64,000 bases of DNA from positions 49,880-113,879 of the forward strand of contig JAOVVO010000211.1 in NCBI GenBank assembly GCA_028564675.1, read 5' to 3'. This DNA comes from Onchocerca lupi (lineage: Eukaryota; Nematoda; Chromadorea; Rhabditida; Onchocercidae). Below are positions 53,401 to 63,180 of this stretch, piece after piece (positions within the stretch are counted from its first letter, which is position 1; every line of letters starts with the position of its first letter). The notes below the pieces were generated by a model. It ran no database searches and was not told the origin of the DNA. It was given only the letters and a program-made list of their open reading frames with translations. The position numbers and the translations under genes are program-made.

Positions 53401-56400
53401 AGAAAAAACTATCAGTTTACTAACCAATCATTTTCCTTCTATTAATATAAATTTCTGAATTATTAAAGAGAAATAAAATGCAATAAATAAACAAAACTTA
53501 CAATAAAGTAATAAAATTTGCAATAAATTTGTGACACAAAACTTGACAACAACTATATGTCATAAAAAAGAATAGAAAATTAATGGGAAATGCAAAATTA
53601 ATTTCCCTTTTCCTCTCTTTATTTTCCAAGGAAAATATTCTCTAAAAAATATATTTCACTTTTTCTCCCTTCTTTAATACTAAGGAAAAACGCTGAAACC
53701 TAATTTTAATTTTCAAAATTTTATTCATTCTACTGCTTCGCTTTTAAAAATTTTTTCCGATTTTAATTCCAGCAAAGCTTTGAAAATAACCACCATATTT
53801 TCTTCAAATAGTGATTATACTATTTTTCTTGCAATAATTTTCCTATGAATTATGTATAGCGCATTCAAAAAATATTTTGAAAAAACATTATAATGCCTTA
53901 TATAGCCAAATGTCTTCTACAGCTGCTTTAATAAAAAAATTTCCATCAAAGCATTCAAACACTTACAATTCATTCATTGCTATCTTTAGCAACATTTCCT
54001 TCAATATAATTATCTAAATCAATAATCTCTATGCTAATAAATTGGCGCCACTTCCAGAATAAAAATAAAAAAATATGAAAATACCAAATTTTGCGTGTAT
54101 TCAAGCGAAATGAAATTTCCGAATTTTGAAAAACCAATTTATTTATTATTTCGCAAAATTTGATAATTTAAATCAAACCATAACAAGTTAATAAACAAAC
54201 AAACCGGTGGAACGTTATGATCATGATGTGAAGGTCGTTTATGGCAGAAATGCTGCAGCAAGGAGGAGAAAAGTCGTAATGGTGATGGTAACTTTCGTAT
54301 CCTGATATATCTTAGTAAGGAACGCTGCATATTAGGCAGTAAATTATTTTGCGAATGTGACATCGAATCACAACGCAAACTGAAGATGAAATAACAGTAC
54401 CAATATTACCAGGCGTTATTAGGATGAATAACAAACCTTTATTAATAATCAATAGATATATTTTAATATAGTTAGAATGAAGCAGTAATCAACACATCTG
54501 TTTCAACTCCATTTCCACTTTTTACTTACATTCCTCCCATAATTTTTGCTTTTTATGCCGCCAATAATAGTCAAATAAATTCAAATAATTACGTCCTGAT
54601 GAAGCTACAAATTGTCATTGATGTGAGAAATAAAATTTGAGAATGCAAAACAAAAAAAATTCATGCAACGATATTTGGAATTTTTGGATAAGAACTTGAA
54701 ATTGCTGTTAAATGGTTAAAACATGATAGATGGATAACGGCAATGCTGAAAAGAAGAGCTGCAAACAATTTATCAGCAAGACTTGGTCTCTATCGAGGAT
54801 GCTTAATCTAACTGTGATGCCGATATAAGCCCAGGCCTGACCATGCTAAGCTTCGTCTCATCAAACTGGGTCTTAACTAAATGAGTCTTCACGGAAATGC
54901 TGATACATACGCTCAATATTATACCATCTTCTCTTCCTCCTTCTTAAATAATGCTCATCCCTTCCTTCCAATATTTTTTCTCCCGAAACAACAAATCTTC
55001 CCTTTCCCAGAAGAAAAATATCACTACACTTTTGACTCCCATAAACGTCAACTTTTTCTCCTCTCTTTCCCTTTCCTTTCTTCTTGTTCAAGTTAATACT
55101 TCCATTCCTTCTAATATTAACTATTGAATGTCTTCTAATTAAAAACATACTCCGCTTATTATCAAATTTTAATTAAGGATCTTTTTTAAGATGTACGGAT
55201 ATCTAAGCGTTCAGTAAGCTTAATATAATGCGAGTAATATAGAATGAATAGATGAATAAATTAAAATGGTAGCAAATAATATACTATTCTTACCTTTCAT
55301 CCTCATTATTTACTATTTATATTCCATAATTCAAAATAAACAAATGAATAAATGAATGAATGAACGGATAAATCGATCAACGAATTTTCCATTATTTACA
55401 ATCAATTCTTTCCCTCCACTTTACTTTCCTCTTATCTTGAAACAATTTTTGCAACAAATGCTCTATTAATACTCCTCATCTTCATCTTTCTTATTTTATC
55501 CATAAATGAAAGCACTTTCGCTTTAGTAACTTCTGAATGAGCATCTAGAAAAATAAAAAAGACAAAGACGAGAAAAGAGAGGATAATTTAAAGAATCAAA
55601 TCTTTTTGTTTCGTGAAAAAAAAAGAAAAAAAAAAGGAAACATAAAAGCAGTAGTAAGGAATAGAGAAAAGGATAAAAAAAAGAAGGAATAAAACAGCCC
55701 TTTTCACCCCAACTTTTGGCTAATTCAAGCCTTCCTCCTTCGAATATTTTGTTTCATCCATCGGTTCATTCGTTCATTCATTCTTTTTTATTCTTCGTCT
55801 TATTTTCTTCCACTACCTCATCTCAAGTAGTAAAGGAGTAAATAAACCGATAACTCCTTTCATTCATCCATCCACTCATATCAATTCTCAATCTCGAAAA
55901 TACGCAAGATCGATTCCTAATGGATTCTTCTACTTTCCCCACACATATAAACAGCTGCTGTTCTTCAATAACCAACTAGATCATAGCACTTGTCATAATA
56001 CATTTCATGATAATTGAACAATCCTCATATATCTTAAATCTTTCACTTTTCACATCATTTTCCCTCACTAATTAGAAAAATGATAAAATATCAATTATAC
56101 GACTAAAATACTCCTCAATTCTACATTATATTTGAGGGTCATAAGGTCAACTATATAATATTGCGCACATCTACTTCTTTTCTCTTTCCTTCGTTTCAAT
56201 ACGGATGGAATTGACGAGGAACTAACGAAACAAATATCTCATTAAATTATGCATTCATCTTCAAAAATGGGCATACTCAAGTTGCAAATAATAAACAAAC
56301 AAAGATTAATTGTTAAATCTGAAACTTTAAATTGTCGAACAGAACTGTGGTTCTTAAAACGGAAATTGAACACTCAATCACGTCAACTCTGATCTTCGGT

Positions 56401-59400
56401 TCGCTTTATTTATCTTCTTCCATCTAATATTTTTTTCTCTTTGGGTATGTGCATGCTACATTATGAATTATCCTCAAATTTCGTAGCATGTACTTTTATT
56501 TTCTGCTCGTTGACATCGACTACAAGACAGAAAAAAGAAAAGACAAGAAAAAAAAGGCACTGGTATAGTAAACAATAACAAATTTTAGAATCTAAAAATT
56601 TAAAAACTCATAATTCAATCGCTTTTTGGAATTATCCAGTCATTGAATGAGTGAATTAAATAAATGATTTGATAAAATGCAGAAAATACTTTCCAGCGAA
56701 TTCACTTACACAAGAGATTCAAAAATTATTCGAAAAATTCAGAATCATTCTTGATGTCTAATTCAAGGCAGGTGTAGATAGGTGTTTGCGCCTATTAATT
56801 CATCAAAAATGCACATTATTTTAACTTTCGACGATCATAACTGCATAATACTGTATTAATAAAAGTATTAAACTTAGACAGGACATGTCAACTTTTGGTC
56901 CGCAATTAATAATAGCCTTAAGTGAAATATACAGAACATTTACCAACATGCAGGATGAAGTTGTACTAACCTGCAATTTCATTTCTTCGCCTTCAAATTT
57001 TTTAATATTTTTATACGACTCTACAGTTTATAATCGGTTACTCAAGACTAACGTCATGTTACGTATGTAATAACGCGATAAAATGATTGCTCAGTAATAA
57101 TTTGCATCAAATTAAAAAAAAAATCTATATATTAAAAAATCAAACCTCTAAATTGTGATTACTACTTGATGAAGTGCAGCTACGCAAGGAATTTCTATCC
57201 TCGTTACTTGTCGGTAAACTATCACTATCTTTTGACGTCCTATCTGAAATCGATGTCGTGGTTGTGGCACCCGAATTTCGAGCAGGTGCTTGTCTCATAT
57301 CTGAAAAATTTTCCGTTACTGAAGATTAAAAGCTTCTGATTTTGATTATTTCTATGAAAATTCATGTCGAAGCTTTATTCGAAATTTTTGAAAAAATCCT
57401 TGATCGAATAATTTTTATAATATAGAATGAAAATTGGAATACCGAAATTAGCAGTCATCAGTCCCTGCATCAGTTCTCGAATTTTCTTTACCCACTGTAC
57501 TTTGCATTGTTCGCTGGCTGCTTTCAGCTCCGTTCGCATTTCCGTATTTGGTTCATTTCCTTGACGCAATGCAAATTTACTTGAATCACCTTCTACATGC
57601 TCACAAACATTGATTTCAGCCAACTGAAATTATAGAAACAATTTTTTAAATGATAAGAATGTATGATTAGAAGAAAATACGATAGCGGATAACTTTCAAA
57701 AACTTTTACATTCCACATGTTCCAGAATATAATGACAATATTATTCATTATCTAAAATATTTAAATGCTCTTCGATATTACAACGGATAGCAAATGCCCA
57801 AAATATTGCAATGGAAAGTTAAGGTGGCTCAAGTTAACTCAAGTTGTGATTATTTTTGAAAAAGAAGCGGGAATAAAAAGGCCTAAAATTTCAAAATCTT
57901 CCGAAAATGAAGTCGTTAGCGAGTCGAAGTATGTTTTTCTTTTTCATTCACTTTATCTGCACTTTTGGCATTGTTTTTTCTTCCAAAATATGAAAACGCT
58001 TGCCATTAGATGAGTTTTGTAGGTATATTTGATTGCTCGGCTTGATAATTCCGTCTTCTTGGCGAACACAATGCATAACTCAAACAGGAAAACTTGCCTT
58101 TCTCGCCCCTTCTTAAAATATGCTTTCGGGTCCCAAACCAGAAATGATTCCTGCATCACAAAGTCACCAAGAACACCGAGTTTCTGAAACATTTTTTTTT
58201 ATTTCAATGACTAAATGAAGCAGCCTGCATATAATAGTTATGCCAAATATGTGCCTGCGCATGAACATATTGTTTTAACAATATAGAAATCCGCAGTGCA
58301 AACAATATTGATTTCCTAAGCAAATTTCATAAGAGATAAAGGATTTCAAAAAGTGAATTTCGTCTCAAATAATACAATGTATTATTCATCATATCATACA
58401 TATCACATCACAGAGATGATGACACAACAACAAAATTTCTCCACAAAAATATGATGGGATATGAAGCATAATTACTTTCTAATTGAAGAGCCAATCAAAA
58501 ATTACTAAATCCCCAAATAAGCTGTTTTAGTATTCACTCCATTTAATATATGAATTCTTTAACCTAACTGAATCTAATACATATTCTTATATTCCGATCT
58601 AACTCGCTAGCATCAAGCTATCAAAATATATAGCATATTTAAATACATTGCCAAACAAATGGTAAGTATAAATTTTCTGAAAAAAAAAACTTTGCCTTAT
58701 AATTCTCGAAATTGCCGAGATGCATAAGATCATTAGCTCGTCGTGGTACGCTAACAACTACATCATAAGCTTCCTGCAATATTTATGAAATAAATTTACA
58801 TTTTATTCAAATTACTCAAGAAAGCGAAATTTGAAATTTGTTATAAGTAGACCCATTTAAAAATTACAAAGTCTTATTTAATAATAAATTTTTGTGTTAA
58901 TGAAGTTAATTGTTTTTACAATGTCTGCCAAGTAAGAAATAATATAACTGATAATTTCAACACTTAATTGTCCAATCTATTACAATTTCATCCTTCTTCC
59001 GAAATGGTTTAATTATAGGACTAATTATTTGTCTTTTGTAGTGTTATCAACTGAACTATTCTAGTAGTCTGTTCTAAACAGTAGCATTCTAAAAGTATAT
59101 TTTTGTCAGATTTCTTCTTATTAAAAGATTAAGCAAACATGCCCTGATTTCATCAACATTATTCTTGCAATTTTTAAGCAATTGTTCAAGCATTAAACGG
59201 TATCGTGTAATTCGTTGAACAGGTTTGATTACCAACGATGATAAATCCTGATTGTGTTCCAAATCATTTCTTTCACGAATTTCCTAGGATAAAACAAGAT
59301 TAAATTTTGAGAAAAAAATTTCAAATTTGAGCAAAAAAGCATGACTGAAAATTTGCAGCGAGAAATAATTATTTGGAATATGGAATAAATTATACATTCT

Positions 59401-62400
59401 TATAATATTAAGAGTACTAATTCTCATTCTAATTTCAAATAATGAAAAAAGATGAACATATATCCCACATGTCGAAATGTTGATATTTCAGATCAAATTT
59501 AACAGCATATAGTAAATAATTCAATTTATCCCAACAAAATACATCTACAGCAACTAGTTTTTCTTTTTTTTTTTTGAAAACCTTTTGGATACAATTATCC
59601 TCTTTTCATTAAGTAGTGATTCATCCAATATCGCTTCAGAAGTACTATCTACGTCAGAACGAATTTTAGGATTTCATTGAAGTTAACATTATTGCATTTT
59701 AAAAAAGAAAAACATATTCTATTCAGAGAGAATGAATATAAATCACACTAACCGAAAAGAACTGCATAGCTTCCGGTAATGCAATAATATAATTATTTTG
59801 TTCTTTGTTAACACAGTATTCCGTATATAAAGTATTCAGCATTTCAACGGAAAATATAAAACAATAGCCTACATCTTCTGGATCATTTTCATGTTTGATC
59901 AATTCTGGTAGAAAGACTCTAAAAATATTGACTTCGAAGAATAAAATTTATAGCTTTGTTCTGCGAAGTTTAAATGAAAAATAACTACAAATGTAATGTT
60001 TCTCCAATAAATATCAATTTTGATTTAAAAATTCACTTAAACTTAATTTCTCCTATCATTTATTGCACAAAATAATCATTTGATGAAAAAATATATAAAT
60101 GAGGAGACATGAAGCATCATGTCATCCCATACATTTATAATTCAATATATTGAGGAGCACAAATTTTGAACTGGTAAATTTTCGTTTCTTAAGTCCATAA
60201 CAAATAGCATGATTTATTTTCCAAAGCAATGGGGATAAAACATTTTTTTATTCAATAAGACGAGTATGAAACATATTTCTCTATGCCCAGGGATATCTTT
60301 TAATTAATAGCAAGAATCAGGAGCATTTTTCTCTTGGACTCTGAGTAACAAATAAGGTAATTTACTAAATTACAGCAATGCATTTAAAAAAGTAATTACT
60401 TTTTAAATTAAAGGAAGTAACTCTTATCTATTAGAATACTGAAAGCACCAACTTACTCATTATGAAATTTATAAAGTTGTTCAATGTTGCTGAAGATTTC
60501 CTTTTCTTTATCTCGAATTGCTGAGGGTAATATATCGTTTGCTGTACGATACGCGCTTAGATAATATTTAATACATTTACACAAATCTTCGATATAATCT
60601 CTCTCAGATTTGATTAACTCCATCATTGGTTCCCTGAAATAACAAATGATATTACAAATATTAAGTCAGGAAGTTCCTAGCATATGTAAAATTCAAAATC
60701 TATACTGAACACATATGAACATCTTTATTTTGGTAAAGACGTTTGGATTAGTATAAAACGACCAAATTAAGCTTTGAGATACAAAGAGTATATTAATATT
60801 AACAAGTAAAACATGTGACCGTTTTTCAATCAAAATTTTTGGTAATTTACCTCATCTTACGTTTTTCTTCATTAGCTAATCTTTCCACTTCAATTTTTGC
60901 TTCAATATTCGAATCACTTTTTCTATCCAACGAAAACTCATCCTTCTGCAAACAGTTATAATTTCACTAATATAATTCATTTAATAAGACCACTATTTAA
61001 ACACAGGAAATATTGAACATTTCTGTAAAAATAAAATTAAATGGATATACATATATTTTAAATTAACGAACCGCTTTATTTATATCCAATTTTCGTCCAA
61101 GTGCTCCGGAAAGTAAATTTTCATAATTGGCAAGGCGCATGGAAAAATCTTCATAGCTTGATCGTACATCAAACATTTTTCGTTCGATAGCATTACAATG
61201 ATGATCTAACGTGGACAGGAATTTTTCAGCTAGTTCAAGCATCATACGAACTTTCAATCTTCTTTGCTAAAGGAAAAAAAAAAGGAAAAAACGTGAAATC
61301 CGAAATGAATTCTTGTTATAGTCTTATCAATTTCAATCATCAATAAGAACTTCGAATATTAGCTGAAGCGATATCATTTCCCTGTTTTAATATCCTACCC
61401 TTATTTCTTTTCAATTTTATTATTTCGTCTAGTGTCATTATATTGTTCATTTATATATTTTTTAGAAATTTCTACTTCGATATGCTTTAAATAGGAAAGA
61501 AAAACCTTTGCTTCAGCTTTGAAAGTCATGTATTCATCCATGTATGCTTCCAGACTTTCTCGATCTGCTATGTTTAATCGCCTTTCCAAACTCTGCTTTA
61601 AAAATGCTTCGCCTTCAATACCTATCCACTCAGCGTTCTGCAAAAAATTAACTGGTACAGCAAAAACAATTCAGTTTTTACTTTAAATTCATTAAATTTA
61701 AACCTAGAATTAAAAACTGCCAGGAACTACTATTCTTGACAATATTAAAAGTAAGACCTCAGTTGCCGTGGCTTCAAGAAGACATGCTTCATGACAACGA
61801 TCAAGCTGCTGCTTTTTCCGCATCCATAAATCCAGTATTTTCATTTGTCGCTTACGAAGATTTTCCTTAAGAGCCAAGAGACGTGTTTCGTGCAACCTTA
61901 TATGTTCTGCTGATGCCTCACAACGTCGAATATATTTCAGGAACATTTCCGATGTTTTCTGTCCATATGAACAACCCTGTAATCGCAGTATTTTTTCATT
62001 TTTGAATATTATACCTCATTACGATAACTACAGTTCATTTTTTGATTACAGTGTAGTTTTGACAAATATCAAAAAAAAAAAAAAAAAAAATCTGTTATCG
62101 TCAAGTGCTGACATGATTACAATTTACCGCAGATTAACCAACTGAATTAAAATAAATTATAAACAAACCTTCAAAAATCTCTCTTTATATTCCATATGTT
62201 TCGATAATAAACTTGACATATGATGCGCTCGATCCTTTGCATCTTCCCCATTTCTAATTTGACACCAATCTTTGGAACTCATACTATATTCCTTCTCGAG
62301 TTGATCCAAAATTGGCATGACCTATAGTGATTTAAAAGAAAAGATTATTCTATACTGAGCAGAATATTAGCCATAATATTTCACGCTTCCATTTTATGAT

Positions 62401-63180
62401 TTATGCAATGTTCACTGACAAATGCTTGAAATTTCCAACAAAATCAAATGAAAGTGTTCTAAGTAAAATTCAATCACCTGTGACATTCGAAAAGTCTCAT
62501 TCTTTGAAATTACTATTCTTTCTATACTTTTAACCATACTTTTGACGACAAACTATATATAGTTATATCAACTAAAGGAATTATGCAAAGCTAATTAATT
62601 TTATTAGAATTTTTTATGACATCATCAAAGATGTTTAAATTTCCAGTGTGATTCTATTTTTCATTGAAATGAAATCATCACTCCTGTAAGATGATACTCG
62701 ATTCCACTTTTGCTGCTGACTGATTCCAACACAAATCATTACCTTCATAATGTAGGATACAATCGTAAAAGAATTTGCCTTTTTCTATTCCTAGAAACTT
62801 ATTTCGCGTGATGTGATCTTTATCAGCGAGATAAAGCTTATATTCTATCTAATAGACTTCACTTTTTCTTATAATTTATTCCAGTGATATCTGCTACATT
62901 ATTCAAGATGGTAGAAAATTCTCCGCTCTCCATGTAAGAATTAAAAACAATCTTAAAAAAGATAAAGTATCAAGGAAAAACTTACTCCCTGATGTAACGT
63001 TTTGTAGCACACAACACCTGCCTTGATTAATTTATTTCTTTCTTCCGTAACACCAACTAGTCGTCTCCAATGATTTAATACTTCTTCATTCAAATTATCG
63101 ACTGAACGGACATCAATACCACCACTGCTAATCAGTTGATCAGTTTTATTCAAAAACGCACTAGTTGTACGACTGATGCT
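23170..63180 (-). CDS. unc-73: UNC-73/Trio Rho guanine-nucleotide exchange factor, 5' partial
   Basis: Dual GEF for Rac/Rho-family GTPases acting at the membrane in axon guidance and cell migration. Twenty-seven exons, minus strand: 63180-62986, 62321-62169, 61976-61758, 61637-61506, 61266-61072, 60945-60851, 60633-60457, 59918-59753, 59283-59143, 58773-58696, 58183-57998, 57623-57443, 57300-57146, 47118-47029, 46262-46145, 41278-41173, 39160-38971, 33526-33257, 28834-28713, 28382-28212, 28093-28024, 27429-27343, 26824-26660, 26384-26283, 26118-25954, 24205-23976, 23407-23170. They total 1398 codons plus stop and keep phase throughout. Order: spectrin-type helices, DH1, PH1, SH3, linker, DH2, PH2, tail. 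Two introns need GC donors (59142 and 58695) and the 61758 donor (GTCTTA) is weak. The SEC14 domain and earlier spectrin repeats lie right of the window. Confidence 0.95.
23976..28834 (-). other. unc-73: DH2-PH2 Rho-GEF module exons
   Basis: The first exon begins MEEHASDVLAVCTEVTKD at phase 0, directly after an acceptor. DH2: QYVLMELVETERDYVKDL, GKDKIIFANIAQILDFHKT, LKEIEKCLEDYEAAGNAFVK, RRLHTYYVKYCQNKPKSDF, and ALCDLLIKPVQRIMKYQLL, the canonical GEF helix. PH2 follows: VPKACDDMMQVGRLQNFDG, GKDRRIFLFEQSAIIAD, PLRFILKSNDPTQPNAFLA and ending DQWISKINSQL. This is the RhoA-type second module of Trio/UNC-73. Since the exon at 28834 starts with ATG at an acceptor, a trans-spliced isoform consisting of DH2-PH2 alone is possible. 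The acceptor of exon 28093 is TTTTAAG. Confidence 0.94.
28835..38970 (-). other. Long introns flanking exon 33526-33257
   Basis: Introns 38970-33527 (5.4 kb) and 33256-28835 (4.4 kb) are A-rich on the + strand, with a TA repeat near 30534-30559 and pyrimidine-rich patches near 30900-31400. I could not support any additional exon. Confidence 0.6.
30534..30559. repeat. (TA)n microsatellite
   Basis: About 13 perfect TA units in an intron of the UNC-73 gene. Confidence 0.85.
33257..41278 (-). other. unc-73: Linker exons between SH3 and DH2
   Basis: Three exons, 41278-41173, 39160-38971 and 33526-33257, encode a mostly disordered linker. The first two give a basic patch KRKSLRRFFSNG, comparable in position to the conserved basic motif after SH3 in vertebrate Trio. 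They are followed by Ser/Gln-rich stretches (QQQQGSSSSSHSRPQS, LIDQQQQDGLLSR). The third holds FELPPPMSELSSAI, whose LPPPM is also present in vertebrate Trio and may be an SH3 ligand. A donor at 39071 is an alternative to 38970 but leaves phase 1, which does not fit the next exon. Confidence 0.8.
42600..42773 (-). CDS. Alternative first exon C of UNC-73
   Basis: ATG-ATG at 42747-42742 starts a 49-codon basic peptide (MMKRSHTVGPGVNGKQSGRS, then SRMQRWSLALRRHWFSS). It ends in phase 1 at AAAA|GTACAG, the phase required by the shared exon at 41278. Candidate acceptors lie upstream (TTGTCAG and TAACAG, within about 35 bases of the ATG). Entering from the SH3 exon in phase 1 hits TGA, so a cassette role is excluded. 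It would start a DH2-PH2 isoform lacking the first SH3. Confidence 0.6.
46145..47118 (-). other. unc-73: First SH3 domain exons of UNC-73
   Basis: Exon 47118-47029 encodes GHNEGCCIAVDDFKATEKGQ and ends SVIKGQRLE; exon 46262-46145 gives VIENCADAPEWVLVSITWEN and GLVPCSIISS. Together they form one SH3 fold (ALYDY-equivalent AVDDF, the tryptophan in EWVLV, GLVP), at about residues 694-757, matching the SH3 after PH1 in Trio. The second exon ends in phase 1 and joins 41278. Confidence 0.9.
48506..48629 (-). CDS. Alternative first exon B of UNC-73
   Basis: Acceptor ATTCTTAG ends at 48630, with a 13-base leader containing TAA immediately before the ATG at 48616. The 37-codon peptide begins MLRYSKSIRSRTQSLYRNAK and is strongly basic. 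It ends in phase 0 at CCG|GTTTGT and joins the SH3 exon at 47118. The adjacent stop codon proves it cannot be an internal coding exon in this frame. Like exon A it would replace the N-terminal half of the protein with a short basic leader. Confidence 0.68.
54205..54379 (-). CDS. Alternative first exon A of UNC-73
   Basis: Acceptor ATCTTCAG ends at 54380, then 16 bases, then ATG at 54363. The 53-codon peptide begins MSHSQNNLLPNMQRSLLRYI and is basic (RIRKLPSPLRLFSS, HKRPSHHDHN). It ends in phase 0 at CCG|GTTTGT, so it can join the SH3 exon at 47118. The stretch before the ATG carries a stop if entered in phase 0 from the preceding shared exon, so it works as a first exon and not as an inserted exon. 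It would start an isoform SH3-DH2-PH2 without DH1. The acceptor suggests trans-splicing. Confidence 0.65.
57146..57300 (-). other. unc-73: Ser/Thr-rich linker exon after PH1
   Basis: Encodes 51 residues rich in Ser, Thr, Asp and Asn (ARNSGATTTTSISDRTSKDS), low in hydrophobic residues and probably disordered. It ends in phase 0 and joins the SH3 exon across a 10 kb intron that holds alternative first exons A and B. Confidence 0.85.
57443..60945 (-). other. unc-73: DH1-PH1 Rho-GEF module exons
   Basis: DH1 begins near KMREPMMELIKSERDYIEDL and includes LYKFHNEVFLPELIKH and the hallmark SLVIKPVQRITRYRLMLEQL, then VVVSVPRRANDLMHLGNF. PH1 follows: GDFVMQESFLVWDPKAYF, GRERQVFLFELCIVFAKKTE and EHVEGDSSKFAL, ending in WVKKIRELMQG. 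These match the first (Rac/RhoG-type) module of Trio and Kalirin. Two consecutive introns inside it (59142-58774 and 58695-58184) close in frame only with GC donors. Confidence 0.93.
58184..59142 (-). other. Two adjacent GC-AG introns around exon 58773-58696
   Basis: Intron 59142-58774 begins AGG|GCATGT and intron 58695-58184 begins AAG|GCAAAG. Both are needed for a phase-0 join preserving NVDEIR-EAYDVVVSVPRRAND and FENYK-KLGVLGDF, whose lengths match or nearly match vertebrate Trio. Alternative GT sites nearby break the frame or delete conserved residues. Confidence 0.65.
61072..63180 (-). other. unc-73: Spectrin-type repeat exons of UNC-73
   Basis: Five exons (residues 1-298 in window numbering), all phase 0 at both ends and rich in Glu, Lys, Leu and Arg with heptad-like spacing. 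Examples are VLNHWRRLVGVTEERNKLI, LDQLEKEYSMSSKDWCQI, FLKYIRRCEASAEHIRLHET and WIGIEGEAFLKQSLERRL. Trio proteins carry a series of spectrin repeats before DH1, which fits the position. Uniform phase 0 is compatible with repeat gain or loss. The donor of 61976-61758 is GAG|GTCTTA; later GTs in the same frame are possible alternatives. Confidence 0.85.

Larger units (their letters stand above)
47119..57145 (-). other. 10 kb intron carrying two alternative starts
   Basis: Apart from alternative first exons A and B, I see no further supported coding exon here. A purine-rich open frame at 55148-54873 lacks splice context. A less AT-rich patch lies at about 54720-54890, upstream of exon A in transcript sense, and a roughly 53-base diverged sequence occurs at both 49373-49425 and 53575-53627. 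Confidence 0.6.

Noticed and set aside
54830..54880. Minus-strand TGATGAGACGAAG resembling a hammerhead ribozyme core and a weak spliced-leader-like string
   Set aside because: The invariant core C and the GAAA box are not intact and no stem II is present; the similarity to the nematode leader is too degenerate, with no Sm site seen.
54873..55148. 91-codon basic open frame on the minus strand inside the 10 kb intron
   Set aside because: It follows a pyrimidine-rich + strand tract, has no acceptor before the ATG and no convincing donor, unlike alternative first exons A-C.
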